A stretch of DNA of 64,000 nt, taken from Bradyrhizobiaceae bacterium Ga0074131. Lineage in GTDB: Bacteria; Pseudomonadota; Alphaproteobacteria; Rhizobiales; Xanthobacteraceae. The position numbers and the translations under genes were made by a program. The stretch covers positions 620,001 to 684,000 of the forward strand of contig LNEC01000019.1 of assembly GCA_001464035.1 (NCBI GenBank), in the 5' to 3' direction. The notes under the pieces were generated by a model. The model searched no databases. It worked only from the letters and a program-made list of their open reading frames with translations, and was not told where the DNA came from. How positions within the stretch are numbered: position 1 is the stretch's first letter; each line of letters begins with the position of its first letter. Positions 26,267-34,408 of the stretch are shown here, piece by piece.

Positions 26267-27102
26267 TGAACACCCTGCAACCACCGTCGTTGGCCGCCGG
26301 GCAGGCCAAGGTGGGCAGTCGCCCTCTTTTCCTGGCGCGCATACTGCTTCCGGTCATCGTGCTGGCGGCGGGCATCGCAACCTGGGAATTCGTGGTGCGG
26401 CTCCACGATATCCCGTCCTACGTGCTGCCGGCGCCCTCGGTCGTGTTCCAGACCCTCCTCGCCGACTGGCCGGTGCTGTCGCAGTCCCTGCTGACGACGC
26501 TGTTGACCACGCTCGAAGGGTTTCTGGCCGCCGCCGTCGGCGGCGTCGCGCTGGCGCTGTTGTTCAACCAGTCGAAGTGGCTGGAATATTCGCTGTTTCC
26601 CTATGCCGTGATCCTGCAGGTCACGCCGGTCATCGCGATCGCGCCGCTGCTCCTGATCTATCTGCCGCAGCAGACGGCGGTGGTCGCCTGCGCCTGGATC
26701 GTCGCATTCTTTCCGGTGCTGTCCAACACCACGCTCGGGCTGAACTCGGTGGACCGCAATCTGGCCGGCCTGTTTCAGCTTTACGGCGCGTCGAGGCTGC
26801 AGATGCTGCGGTATCTCAAACTGCCGGCGGCCCTGCCGTTCATCCTCGGCGGACTGCGGATCGCGGGCGGCCTGTCGCTGATCGGCGCCGTGGTGGCCGA
26901 GATCGCGGCCGGCTCCGCCGGCGCGGGTTCGGGGCTCGCCTACCGGATCGCAGAATCCGGCTATCGTCTCAATATTCCCCGGATGTTCGCGGCCTTGTTG
27001 TTGCTCTCCGCTGCGGGCATTGTCATTTATGCGCTGCTGGCGCTAACCTCGTATCTGGTGCTGCGGCGCTGGCACGAGAGCGCGATTGGAAAGGACAACT
27101 GA
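26266..27102 (+). CDS. ABC transporter permease
   Basis: A 278-residue permease with about six membrane helices. The loop YGASRLQMLRYLKLPAALPF is the EAA-like contact site for the ATPase. The ATG shares one base with the ATPase stop, and the stop shares one base with the next gene start, so it is firmly embedded in the operon. A longer in-frame extension upstream overlaps the ATPase and is rejected. Confidence 0.88.
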   Translation: MNTLQPPSLAAGQAKVGSRPLFLARILLPVIVLAAGIATWEFVVRLHDIPSYVLPAPSVVFQTLLADWPVLSQSLLTTLLTTLEGFLAAAVGGVALALLFNQSKWLEYSLFPYAVILQVTPVIAIAPLLLIYLPQQTAVVACAWIVAFFPVLSNTTLGLNSVDRNLAGLFQLYGASRLQMLRYLKLPAALPFILGGLRIAGGLSLIGAVVAEIAAGSAGAGSGLAYRIAESGYRLNIPRMFAALLLLSAAGIVIYALLALTSYLVLRRWHESAIGKDN

Positions 27103-28088
27103 TGGCTGCCGGTAGTATTTCTTCGGAGAAAGTCGATCTGCTGATTTACGGGCCGGGCAGACCCATCCTCCAGAACGGCTTTTCCGACCAGTTCGTCCTG
27201 CATACGGCCGAAACCAAGCACGACCTCGAGCGATTGGCGGCGGTGGCGGAGAAAGTCCGCGGCATCGCCGTGACCTACCACACGGTGAACGCCGATAAGT
27301 CGGCGCTGGCGATTTTTCCGAAACTCGAGATTGTCGCCTCCTTCGGAGTCGGCTACGACCACGTCGATTCGGCTTACGCCCGTGAACATGGTGTGGTCGT
27401 CACCAATACGCCTGACGTACTGACCGAAGAGGTCGCCGACGTCGCGATGGGTCTTCTGATCGCAACCCTGCGCGAGTTCGTCAAGGCCGACCGCTATCTG
27501 CGCTCCGGGCTTTGGAACACGCAGAACTATCCCTTGAGCGTCGGCTCGCTGCGCGACCGCAAGGTCGGCATCATCGGCATGGGCCGGATCGGTCAGGCGA
27601 TCGGACGAAGGCTCGACGCCTCGCGCGTTCCCGTGGTGTATCATTCGCGCAGGCCCGCGGCCGACGTGTCGTACAAGCACTATCCCGACCTGATCGAAAT
27701 GGCGAAGGCGGTGGATACGCTGATCGTGATCGTTCCCGGTGGAGCCGCGACGGCCAACCTCGTGAATGCCGAGGTGCTGAAGGCGCTGGGGCCGCGCGGG
27801 GTCGTCATCAACGTGGCGCGCGGTTCGGTGGTCGACGAACAGGCTCTGATCGCCGCGCTGAAATCGGGCACCATTCTGGCCGCGGGACTGGACGTCTTCG
27901 CCAAGGAGCCGGCGGTTCCGGAGGAACTGCGCGCCATGCAAAACGTCGTGCTGTTGCCACATATCGGCTCGGCTTCGGTGGTAACGCGCAATGCCATGGA
28001 TCAACTGGTGGTCGACAATCTGAAAGCCTGGTTCGCCGGCAAGCCGCCGCTGACGCCGGTCGCGGAAACGCCGGTGAAGGGCCGCTGA
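27102..28088 (+). CDS. D-2-hydroxyacid dehydrogenase (glyoxylate/hydroxypyruvate reductase-like)
   Basis: A 328-residue NAD(P)-dependent dehydrogenase. VGIIGMGRIGQAIGRRLDA is the nucleotide fold, SRRP after the second strand suggests NADPH preference, VINVARGSVVDEQAL carries the catalytic Arg, and LPHIGSA the catalytic His. The family reduces glyoxylate, hydroxypyruvate or other 2-keto acids. Start and stop each overlap neighbours by one base, so it belongs to the importer operon. It probably acts on a product of the imported compound; which one is unknown. Confidence 0.88.
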   Translation: MAAGSISSEKVDLLIYGPGRPILQNGFSDQFVLHTAETKHDLERLAAVAEKVRGIAVTYHTVNADKSALAIFPKLEIVASFGVGYDHVDSAYAREHGVVVTNTPDVLTEEVADVAMGLLIATLREFVKADRYLRSGLWNTQNYPLSVGSLRDRKVGIIGMGRIGQAIGRRLDASRVPVVYHSRRPAADVSYKHYPDLIEMAKAVDTLIVIVPGGAATANLVNAEVLKALGPRGVVINVARGSVVDEQALIAALKSGTILAAGLDVFAKEPAVPEELRAMQNVVLLPHIGSASVVTRNAMDQLVVDNLKAWFAGKPPLTPVAETPVKGR

Positions 28089-28786
28089 TGTCGGGACGTG
28101 GCTCTGGCATCGTGCTGCCGGCGCTGCTGGCACTGGTCGTCGGTGCGACGCCGGCGCGATCGCAGGACGCCGCGACCCTGAAGAAGGAAATGATCGGCCA
28201 GTGGGAGCTCTCGACCACCGAGCGCGGCAAGACCTGCGTCGTGACGCTGAAAGCCGATTCCTCACCGCAAGGCCTCAAGCTCGAACTGGAGCCTGGCTGC
28301 GCCGCGGCGCTGCCGTTCACCAAAGACATTGCCGCCTGGAACATCAAGGGACTGGATATTGTGCGGCTGCAGGATGCCGCCGGGCAGCCTGTCATCGACT
28401 TCACCGAAGTAGAGAGCGGGATTTTCGAAGGCCTGCGACAGGGCGAGGGCATCTACATCCTGCAGAACCTCGCCGCCGCCCGCGCGCTCGCCAAATCGAT
28501 GGATCAGATGATCGGCGACTGGTCGATGGTGCGCGGCAAGGGTGTGGTGATCTGCGGCCTGACGCTGACCAATACCGAGGCTGACCAGGATAACTTCCAG
28601 GTGTTTCTGAAACCGAAATGCGATCCTGCAGTCGCAGCCTTCGCGCCGACCCAGTGGCGGCTCGAGCGGGGCCAGATGATTCTGATGTCGGCCAAAGGCG
28701 ACGTCTGGCATTTCGAGGCCGACGACAATGCGCAATGGCGGCGGGTGCCCGACAGCGCCGATCCCCTGATCATGCTGCGGCAGTAG
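28088..28786 (+). CDS. secreted protein with two AprI/Inh-type protease-inhibitor domains
   Basis: A 232-residue exported protein. The signal peptide (about 1-25) ends TPARSQ. Two similar domains follow: GQWELSTTERGKTCVVTLKA ... PGC (about 36-110) and GDWSMVRGKGVVICGLTLTN ... PKC (about 140-228). Each has the WxL start and one Cys pair of AprI/Inh lipocalin-like inhibitors of serralysin metalloproteases. It is the last gene of the importer/dehydrogenase operon (one-base overlap), an odd setting for a protease inhibitor. The domain call is sound; real inhibition is inferred. Confidence 0.75.
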   Translation: MSGRGSGIVLPALLALVVGATPARSQDAATLKKEMIGQWELSTTERGKTCVVTLKADSSPQGLKLELEPGCAAALPFTKDIAAWNIKGLDIVRLQDAAGQPVIDFTEVESGIFEGLRQGEGIYILQNLAAARALAKSMDQMIGDWSMVRGKGVVICGLTLTNTEADQDNFQVFLKPKCDPAVAAFAPTQWRLERGQMILMSAKGDVWHFEADDNAQWRRVPDSADPLIMLRQ

Positions 28787-28921
28787 CTGATCAGGCGGAC
28801 GAGCCGGCCCAGAATGGCCGAAATTCGCGGCAAATTCGCTTCCTGCGACGCAACGACCACGCTCGATCCATTGTCGCGGGTTTTGGCGGCCGGCAGCGCC
28901 CGTCTTTTTTTGCACGTTCGA

Positions 28922-28948
28922 TGTCGATCCGCCGCCGGCTGGTTCGTC
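28922..28948 (+). promoter_or_regulatory. ECF42-type sigma-factor promoter
   Basis: TGTCGA (28922-28927) and CGTC (28945-28948) are separated by exactly 17 bases and lie 70 bases upstream of the DGPF gene start. As I recall, the ECF42 group recognises TGTCGA at -35 and CGA/TC at -10. The neighbouring sigma factor belongs to that type, so it likely activates its own operon from here. Confidence 0.65.
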
Positions 28949-29017
28949 TTATCCCATTAGCGAGACAGTTCCGCAGGGGCCTTCTGCCCGCGGCTCGCAC
29001 CAGAAGGAGCTCTCAAC

Positions 29018-29416
29018 ATGCGTTTCATGTCTTTGGTCACCTCCGCCCACACCGGGATGCCAACGCCTGAACTGATGGAGGCGATGGGCAAGCTTGCCGA
29101 CCGCGAGATCAAGGCCGGCCGGATGATCGACATGGGCGGACTGATGCCGCTCGAGGCGGGCGCGCAGGTGCGCATCAAGGACGGCGAGCTCAGCGTGATC
29201 GACGGGCCTTTCGTCGAGGCCAAGGAAGTGATCGGCGGCTACGCGATCTTCGAGTTCCGCAACAAGGAGGAGGCGCTGGCCTCGGCGGTCGAGTTCATGC
29301 AGCTGCACAAGAAGCACATGCCGGGCTGGGAAGGGACCTGCGAGGTCCGCGCGATGGCCGGGCCGGAAGACACGGGGTGTCAGGCCGGACAGGTCGACGC
29401 GCTCGCTCACGCCTGA
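29018..29416 (+). CDS. YCII/DGPF-domain protein
   Basis: A 132-residue cytoplasmic protein. GELSVIDGPFVEAKEVIGGY contains the DGPF motif (residues about 67-70), typical of the YCII-related family. These proteins have a dimeric alpha/beta-barrel-like fold; a biochemical role is not established. AGAAGGAGC precedes the ATG. The ECF42-type sigma gene follows 31 bases later, the hallmark arrangement for this group, in which DGPF genes are the usual sigma targets. Confidence 0.85.
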   Translation: MRFMSLVTSAHTGMPTPELMEAMGKLADREIKAGRMIDMGGLMPLEAGAQVRIKDGELSVIDGPFVEAKEVIGGYAIFEFRNKEEALASAVEFMQLHKKHMPGWEGTCEVRAMAGPEDTGCQAGQVDALAHA

Positions 29417-29447
29417 TGCTTGCACCCGGAAAATCCAGCCGGCGGCC

Positions 29448-30752
29448 ATGACGGCCGCCGGCATCGATCGCGCCCATCGCACAATCCTCGCGGTCTGGCG
29501 GATCGAACAACCGCGGCTGATCACCAGCCTGTCGCGGATGCTGCGCGACGTGCCGCTGGCGGAGGACCTGACCCAGGAAGCCTTGCTGGCGGCGCTGGAG
29601 CATTGGCCCGCGACTGGCGTGCCGGAAAGCCCAGGCGCATGGTTGATGGCGACGGCCAAACGCCGGGCGCTTGATCATTTGCGCCGTAGCCGGATGCTCG
29701 CGCGCAAGCACGGGTTGCTGGCGCTCGATATCGAGCAGGAGCAGCAGGCCATGCCCGACCTCGAGGCCGTGCTCGACGACGACATCGGCGACGAACTGCT
29801 CCGGCTGATCTTCACCGCCTGCCACCCGCGCCTGTCGCGCGAGGCCCGCGCCGCGCTGGCGCTGCGGATGATCTGTGGCCTGACCACCGGGGAGATCGCG
29901 CGCGCCTTCCTGCTGCCGGAGGCGACCATCGCCCAGCGCATCGTGCGCGCCAAGCGGACGCTGTCGGAATCCGGGCTGACCTACCAGACCCCGCGCGGCA
30001 GCGAACTCTCCGAGCGGCTGGCGTCGGTGCTGGAGGTCGTTTACCTCATCTTCAACGAGGGCTACACCGCTGCGCGCGGCGACCACTGGCTGCGCCCGCA
30101 GCTGTGCAACGAAGCGCTGCGCATGGCCCGCGTGCTCACCTCGATCGCGCCGCAGGAGCCCGAGGCGCATGGCATGCTGGCGCTGATGGAGCTGAACGCC
30201 TCGCGGACGGCGGCCCGCACCGATGCCGCGGGCGAGCCGATCCTGCTGCTGGAGCAGAACCGGACGCTGTGGGACCGACTACAGATTCGACGCGGGCTGC
30301 AGGCGCTTTCGCGCGCGCGCGAACTCGGCGGCGCCGGCGGCCCTTACGCCCTGCAGGCGGCGATTGTCGCCTGTCATGCGCAGGCGGACACGGCGGCTGC
30401 GACCGACTGGCCGCGCATCGCGGCATTGTATGCGAATCTGGCTTCGGTCGCGCGCTCGCCGATCGTCGAACTCAACCGTGCCGTGGCTGTCGGCATGGCC
30501 GAGGGGGCTGCAGCCGGGCTGGCGCTGGTGGATCGTCTGGCGCACGAGCCCGCGCTGAAAAATTATCACCTGCTGGGTAGCGTTCGCGGCGACCTCCTGC
30601 ACAAGCTCGGCCGCCACGAGGAAGCGCGCGCCGCGTTCGAGGCGGCGGCGGAGCTTGCGGGCAACCGGCGCGAGCAGGAATTTCTCAGGCGGCGGGCCAT
30701 CGAGGCGGGTCTCAACGATGCGGCCATCGACGGCAAGAGGCTCACCTGCTAA
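29448..30752 (+). CDS. ECF42-group RNA polymerase sigma factor with TPR-like C-terminal extension
   Basis: A 434-residue sigma factor, about twice the length of common ECF proteins. Region 2 is near residues 15-90 (RDVPLAEDLTQEALLAAL, WLMATAKRRALDHLRR); region 4 near 120-175 (TGEIARAFLLPEATIAQRIV). The C-terminal half (about 190-434) is helical with RHEEARAAFEAAAELA-type repeats, resembling the TPR extension of ECF42 proteins, which lack an anti-sigma factor and are controlled through that extension. None is encoded here either. The DGPF gene and the promoter motif just upstream support the assignment. Confidence 0.88.
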   Translation: MTAAGIDRAHRTILAVWRIEQPRLITSLSRMLRDVPLAEDLTQEALLAALEHWPATGVPESPGAWLMATAKRRALDHLRRSRMLARKHGLLALDIEQEQQAMPDLEAVLDDDIGDELLRLIFTACHPRLSREARAALALRMICGLTTGEIARAFLLPEATIAQRIVRAKRTLSESGLTYQTPRGSELSERLASVLEVVYLIFNEGYTAARGDHWLRPQLCNEALRMARVLTSIAPQEPEAHGMLALMELNASRTAARTDAAGEPILLLEQNRTLWDRLQIRRGLQALSRARELGGAGGPYALQAAIVACHAQADTAAATDWPRIAALYANLASVARSPIVELNRAVAVGMAEGAAAGLALVDRLAHEPALKNYHLLGSVRGDLLHKLGRHEEARAAFEAAAELAGNRREQEFLRRRAIEAGLNDAAIDGKRLTC

Positions 30753-30784
30753 TCTACCCACCGATCAGGCGGGAGCGCATTCTT

Positions 30785-31456
30785 ATGCCGAAGCCAGAGA
30801 TCATCGGTTCCGCACGGTCGACATACACGCGTGTGGTGCGCATGGTCTGCGAAGAAAAGGCAATCGAATATGTGCTGACGGAGACGCCGCTGGGCGCGCC
30901 GGAATTGCTTGCGATTCATCCCTTCGGCAAGATGCCGGTGCTGCGCCATGGCGACGTCGAACTGTTCGAATCCAAGGCCATCGCCACCTATCTCGATCGC
31001 AGCTTCGCCGGCCCGCCGGTCTTCCCGTCCGATCCCCGCCCCGCCGCGCTCGCCGAGCAATGGGTCTCGCTCGTCAACACGGTGATGGATCGCACCCTGA
31101 TCCGGACGTATCTCCTGGCCTATATCGCCCCGAAGACATCAGATGGAAAGCCGGACCGTGGGGCGATCGAAGCCGTCATGCCGGCGGTGCGCGAGCAATT
31201 GGGAATTCTTGACAAGGCGGTTTCCAGCACCGGCTATCTCGTCGGCGACCGGTTCACCTTCGCCGACATCAATCTGCTGCCGATCCTCCATCGGGTCGGG
31301 CAATTTCCCGAAGGAGCCGAAGCTCTTGCTGCCGCCACGCATCTCGCCCGCTATTACGATCGACACGCGGCGCGGTCGAGTTTCAGGAGAACCGACCCGC
31401 CCTCCGGGCCGCCCGGGCGGGCCAAGCGAGACGCTGGATCCGCCGCAGTCCCTTGA
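30785..31456 (+). CDS. glutathione S-transferase-family protein
   Basis: A 223-residue protein with an N-terminal thioredoxin-like domain (MPKPEIIGSARSTYTRVVRM, HPFGKMPVLRHGDVELFESK at 41-60) and an all-helical C-terminal domain with DRFTFADINLLPIL. The active region SARSTYTRVVRM points to a Ser-type GST. The substrate is unknown. It follows the sigma factor by 32 bases and may share the transcript. The C-terminal tail (SGPPGRAKRDAG) is Gly/Pro-rich and looks like a recent extension through lost homology. Confidence 0.8.
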   Translation: MPKPEIIGSARSTYTRVVRMVCEEKAIEYVLTETPLGAPELLAIHPFGKMPVLRHGDVELFESKAIATYLDRSFAGPPVFPSDPRPAALAEQWVSLVNTVMDRTLIRTYLLAYIAPKTSDGKPDRGAIEAVMPAVREQLGILDKAVSSTGYLVGDRFTFADINLLPILHRVGQFPEGAEALAAATHLARYYDRHAARSSFRRTDPPSGPPGRAKRDAGSAAVP

Positions 31457-31558
31457 TGCTGGCATCGCCTCCACGCACCGACGACCGAGACCGAAAATAC
31501 AGCGGTCACGGCAGCCTTGATCATGGTAGGGACGGGCAGCACCTGCAGGAGAACGAGC

Positions 31559-31867
31559 ATGACCAGTTTCGAGCAAAAACCGCCTCCCGCGGTCGGCGCC
31601 TATTGGGTTAGGGAAGAGGATTATCCGGCGCTGCTGAAAATCTTCGATGATGGCGAGAACATGCCGCCGAGCTGGAAAGAGTGGCTGAAGATGGCCGAGG
31701 AAATGGAGCAGGGACTCAAGGCCTACGGACACGTCGTGCTGCGTGTTCCTGTCGACCCCGCCACATTTCCGGACTGGTGCGCCGCTCATGGCGTGCGCCC
31801 GGGCAGTGCCGGGCGCCGAAAATTCGTCGCGGCGGCGGTAACCGAGAGATACGGCAATCAAAACTGA
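31559..31867 (+). CDS. conserved hypothetical protein
   Basis: A 102-residue soluble protein with no domain I can name. It has a Pro-rich start (EQKPPPAVGAYWVREEDYPA), a Trp/Met-rich middle (NMPPSWKEWLKMAEEMEQGL) and ends with a basic stretch. AGGAGA lies 8 bases before ATG 31559, which fixes the start. It stands 100 bases after the GST gene. Small proteins of this kind recur in Bradyrhizobium, but I cannot give a role. Confidence 0.7.
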   Translation: MTSFEQKPPPAVGAYWVREEDYPALLKIFDDGENMPPSWKEWLKMAEEMEQGLKAYGHVVLRVPVDPATFPDWCAAHGVRPGSAGRRKFVAAAVTERYGNQN

Positions 31868-31951
31868 CCGATCCGTCTCTCGCGTCCCGTTGCCGGCCGT
31901 TGTCGCGGCGCGCCCCGGCCGGTCGGACCGGCCGGGGCATCGGGCGGAACG

Positions 31952-32791
31952 CTAGGCTGCCTGCGCCTGCCCTGCGCCGCCGATGGCATCCAGATGCGCT
32001 TTGAGTCCCGGCTCCAGTTTGAGGGCGGACGCAAGCTGCTCCAGCCAGTCGCGCTCCACCGGGGCGTCCGGATGGATCGCAAGCCGCGCCGCCGCATAGA
32101 CCTCGGCCCTGAGCTCCGGCGAGTCCGCCGCCGCGGCCAGCTCTTCGATCGTGCTGGGGCGCATGATGGTCTGGCTGAGGAACAATTGCTCCTCCTGATT
32201 CAGGTCGCCGGCGCGCAGTTGCTGGCCGATCCGATCGTATTCGGCTGCATCGAGGTGACCGTCGGCCGTGGCCGCGGCAACCATGGCGCGCAGCAGCAAA
32301 CGGGCCACGTCTGCCGATCGATGCTGTGGCGGAATCCACGCTTCCATGGATGAGGGTTGGGCCGCGTTCGGGTCGTGCGGTTGCGGCAACCCGCCGGCGA
32401 GCATGTCGGTGATGCTCTGCGGAACAATCGGCTTGCCTTGCCGGTGGTTCTGGTAGGCCTTGTAGGCCAGGCCACCGATCGCAGCGACGGCGCCGACCTG
32501 CACGACGGTTCCGGCGACTTCCCGCATGCGCTTGCTGCCGAACAGCATACTGGCCAGTCCGCCTGCGAGCGCTCCCGTTCCAAGCGCGCCGACATAGCCG
32601 CCGAGCCCGTTGGCCTGGTCGGACATCTGCTGCGCCGTGGGCCATTGCGAGCGGCCATAGGTTGTCGGCGCGCTACGTCCCGCAACCGTCGGCTCGCGAT
32701 GGTTGGTTCCGCGTTGATTGGTGTCGTCCGGACCGGATTGGCCCAGGGCGCCGCCCATCACTTGGGTCAGCAGCTGGTTGATGTCGATCAT
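31952..32791 (-). CDS. DUF533/TerB-like protein
   Basis: A 279-residue protein. The N-terminal half is polar, with two short Gly/Ala-rich hydrophobic stretches (GGYVGALGTGALAGGLASML, VVQVGAVAAIGGLAYKAYQN) around residues 65-115. The C-terminal half (about 150-270) is a TerB-like helical domain with LLRAMVAAATADGHLDAAEY, whose acidic residues usually bind metal. GGAG is 6 bases before the ATG at 32791 but only 3 before the ATG at 32794, so the second Met is preferred. A TerC gene follows on the same strand of the map, but a tellurite role is not proven. Confidence 0.8.
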   Translation of the reverse strand: MIDINQLLTQVMGGALGQSGPDDTNQRGTNHREPTVAGRSAPTTYGRSQWPTAQQMSDQANGLGGYVGALGTGALAGGLASMLFGSKRMREVAGTVVQVGAVAAIGGLAYKAYQNHRQGKPIVPQSITDMLAGGLPQPHDPNAAQPSSMEAWIPPQHRSADVARLLLRAMVAAATADGHLDAAEYDRIGQQLRAGDLNQEEQLFLSQTIMRPSTIEELAAAADSPELRAEVYAAARLAIHPDAPVERDWLEQLASALKLEPGLKAHLDAIGGAGQAQAA

Positions 32792-32930
32792 CATGGTCTC
32801 CCTTCGTAAGCCGGGCCCTGCGCGCGGCGTGGTTGATATGGAAACGCTCTTGCGGATTGCCATCGCCGGGCACGGCGCAAATGGCAGCGATCGGAAATCT
32901 CAATAACCAGTGCCATGGACGTGCCGCGCG

Positions 32931-33965
32931 CTACTTTTCGATGTATTCCGGCAGTGGCGCTCCGCCCGCCGGGTCGCCGCGGGCGGATCGGTCGGTGAGG
33001 ACGGATCGCGTTTTCCAGAGCGAGAACAGGACGCCGCCCGCCAGCAGGCCGAAGGTGACGCCGAGCGAGATCGCCGGATCGATCTTGCCGTAGATCAGGT
33101 TCACGAAGATCTTGGAGCCGATGAACACCAGCACCAGCGCCAGCGCGTACTTCAAGTAGTGGAACCGGTGCACACTGGCGGCGAGCGCGAAGTAGAGCGC
33201 GCGCAGGCCGAGGATCGCAAAGATGTTCGAAGTATAGACGATGTACGGATCGGTGGTGATGGCGAGCACCGCGGGGACGCTATCGACGGCAAAGATGAGG
33301 TCGGCTACCTCGACCAGGATCAGCGCGACGAACAGCGGCGTCGCAAACAGGACCGGCCTGCCGGTGGCCGGATGCGGCTCGCGTGAAAAGAACGATTCGC
33401 CGCGCAGTCCGTCCGTGAGACGCAGATGCCGGCGCAAGAAACGAAGCATCGGCCCCTCGGCGAGGGCAGCGGGCTTGTCGGCGATCAGCAACATCTTGAT
33501 CCCCGTCAGGATCAGGAAGCCGCCGAAAAGGAACAGCACCCAGCTGAACTGCGCGACCAGTGCCGTGCCGAAGCCGATGACGATCGCGCGCAGCACGATG
33601 ACGCCGAGAATCCCATAGAACAGAACGCGGTGCTGCAAATGCCGCGGTACTGCGAGGGTGGCGAAAATCAGCGAGATGACGAAGACGTTGTCGAGCGAGA
33701 GGCTTTTCTCGACCAGGAAGGCCGTCAAATAGTCCATTCCCGACTCGGCGCCCATGGTCCACCAGGTCCACGCCCCGAAAAGCAGTGCGACGGTTATATA
33801 GCCCGCCGACAGCAACAGGCTCTCGCCGACTGGAATCTCCCGAGCCTTTCGGTGCAGAACGCCGAGATCGAAGGCGAGCAGCGCGGTGACGAGGCCGCCG
33901 AACAGCAGCCATGCCCACAACGGTGTGCCGAAATAGTCAATATACAGGAAAGATACGGGTTCCAA
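32931..33965 (-). CDS. TerC-family integral membrane protein
   Basis: A 344-residue membrane protein with about nine helices. SLSLDNVFVISLIFATLAVP and ILVEVADLIFAVDSVPAVLA are the two TerC signatures with acidic residues inside helices; the family exports metals such as Mn(II) or assists exoenzyme metalation. The start is a TTG at 33965: GGAG (33975-33972 on the minus strand) lies 6 bases upstream, and the protein then begins LEPVSFLYIDYFG as relatives do. The frame is open further upstream without a ribosome site. It is divergent from the orphan atpBE pair. Confidence 0.85.
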   Translation of the reverse strand: MEPVSFLYIDYFGTPLWAWLLFGGLVTALLAFDLGVLHRKAREIPVGESLLLSAGYITVALLFGAWTWWTMGAESGMDYLTAFLVEKSLSLDNVFVISLIFATLAVPRHLQHRVLFYGILGVIVLRAIVIGFGTALVAQFSWVLFLFGGFLILTGIKMLLIADKPAALAEGPMLRFLRRHLRLTDGLRGESFFSREPHPATGRPVLFATPLFVALILVEVADLIFAVDSVPAVLAITTDPYIVYTSNIFAILGLRALYFALAASVHRFHYLKYALALVLVFIGSKIFVNLIYGKIDPAISLGVTFGLLAGGVLFSLWKTRSVLTDRSARGDPAGGAPLPEYIEK

Positions 33966-34408
33966 GTGATGCTCCAGATGCCGACCGTCATTCGCGGGGC
34001 ATGTCTGGGATCCGACATCGCAGCATGTTTTCGCTGCCAGAGGGGCCCGAATCCGATGCACTTCATTGACGCGTGTCATCACGGACCGCAATCGAAAAGC
34101 GAAGCTATTGGCTTCTTCAATGAAGCTCATTTGCATTCACGCAGGCGCTGCCTCGCGCTGGCGCTGCGCCAGGATCGACATAGGTGAATTACGTAGAGGC
34201 GGTCGTTCGGCGCGCCTCAGGTGATGAGCGCTCGCGGTGTCCGGTTCCCGGAACCGGCAGTCGAGGGGTTGATCCGGAATCATGCGTTCGTCCTGCTTGC
34301 ACATCGCTTCGACGTTGATCGCCGGCGTCGAGTTCAGGCAGCTCGCAGACCACGCAGTCCCAGCCGTCGTTGAACGGTTTCACGATCAGTCCTCGGCAAG
34401 GTGACAAG
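33966..34408. other. intergenic region between terC and atpB
   Basis: About 440 bases with no gene I can support. A perfect 17-base palindrome CCGGTTCCCGGAACCGG lies at 34241-34257. A 72-codon frame on the minus strand (34189-34407) has no ribosome site or family features. The divergent promoters of terC and the atpBE pair should be here. I looked for a manganese riboswitch before terC and could not make a convincing case. Confidence 0.5.

Noticed and set aside
24428..26284. 618-codon frame on the minus strand
   Set aside because: Antisense to the ABC binding protein and ATPase genes, whose motifs are clear; no ribosome site or family motif.
33966..34140. Manganese (yybP-ykoY) riboswitch before terC
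   Set aside because: Such riboswitches precede some terC-like genes, but I could not place the conserved loops with confidence.
34189..34407. 72-codon frame on the minus strand between terC and atpB
   Set aside because: Starts inside the atpB leader, no ribosome site; a neighbouring frame looks equally protein-like, so neither is convincing.
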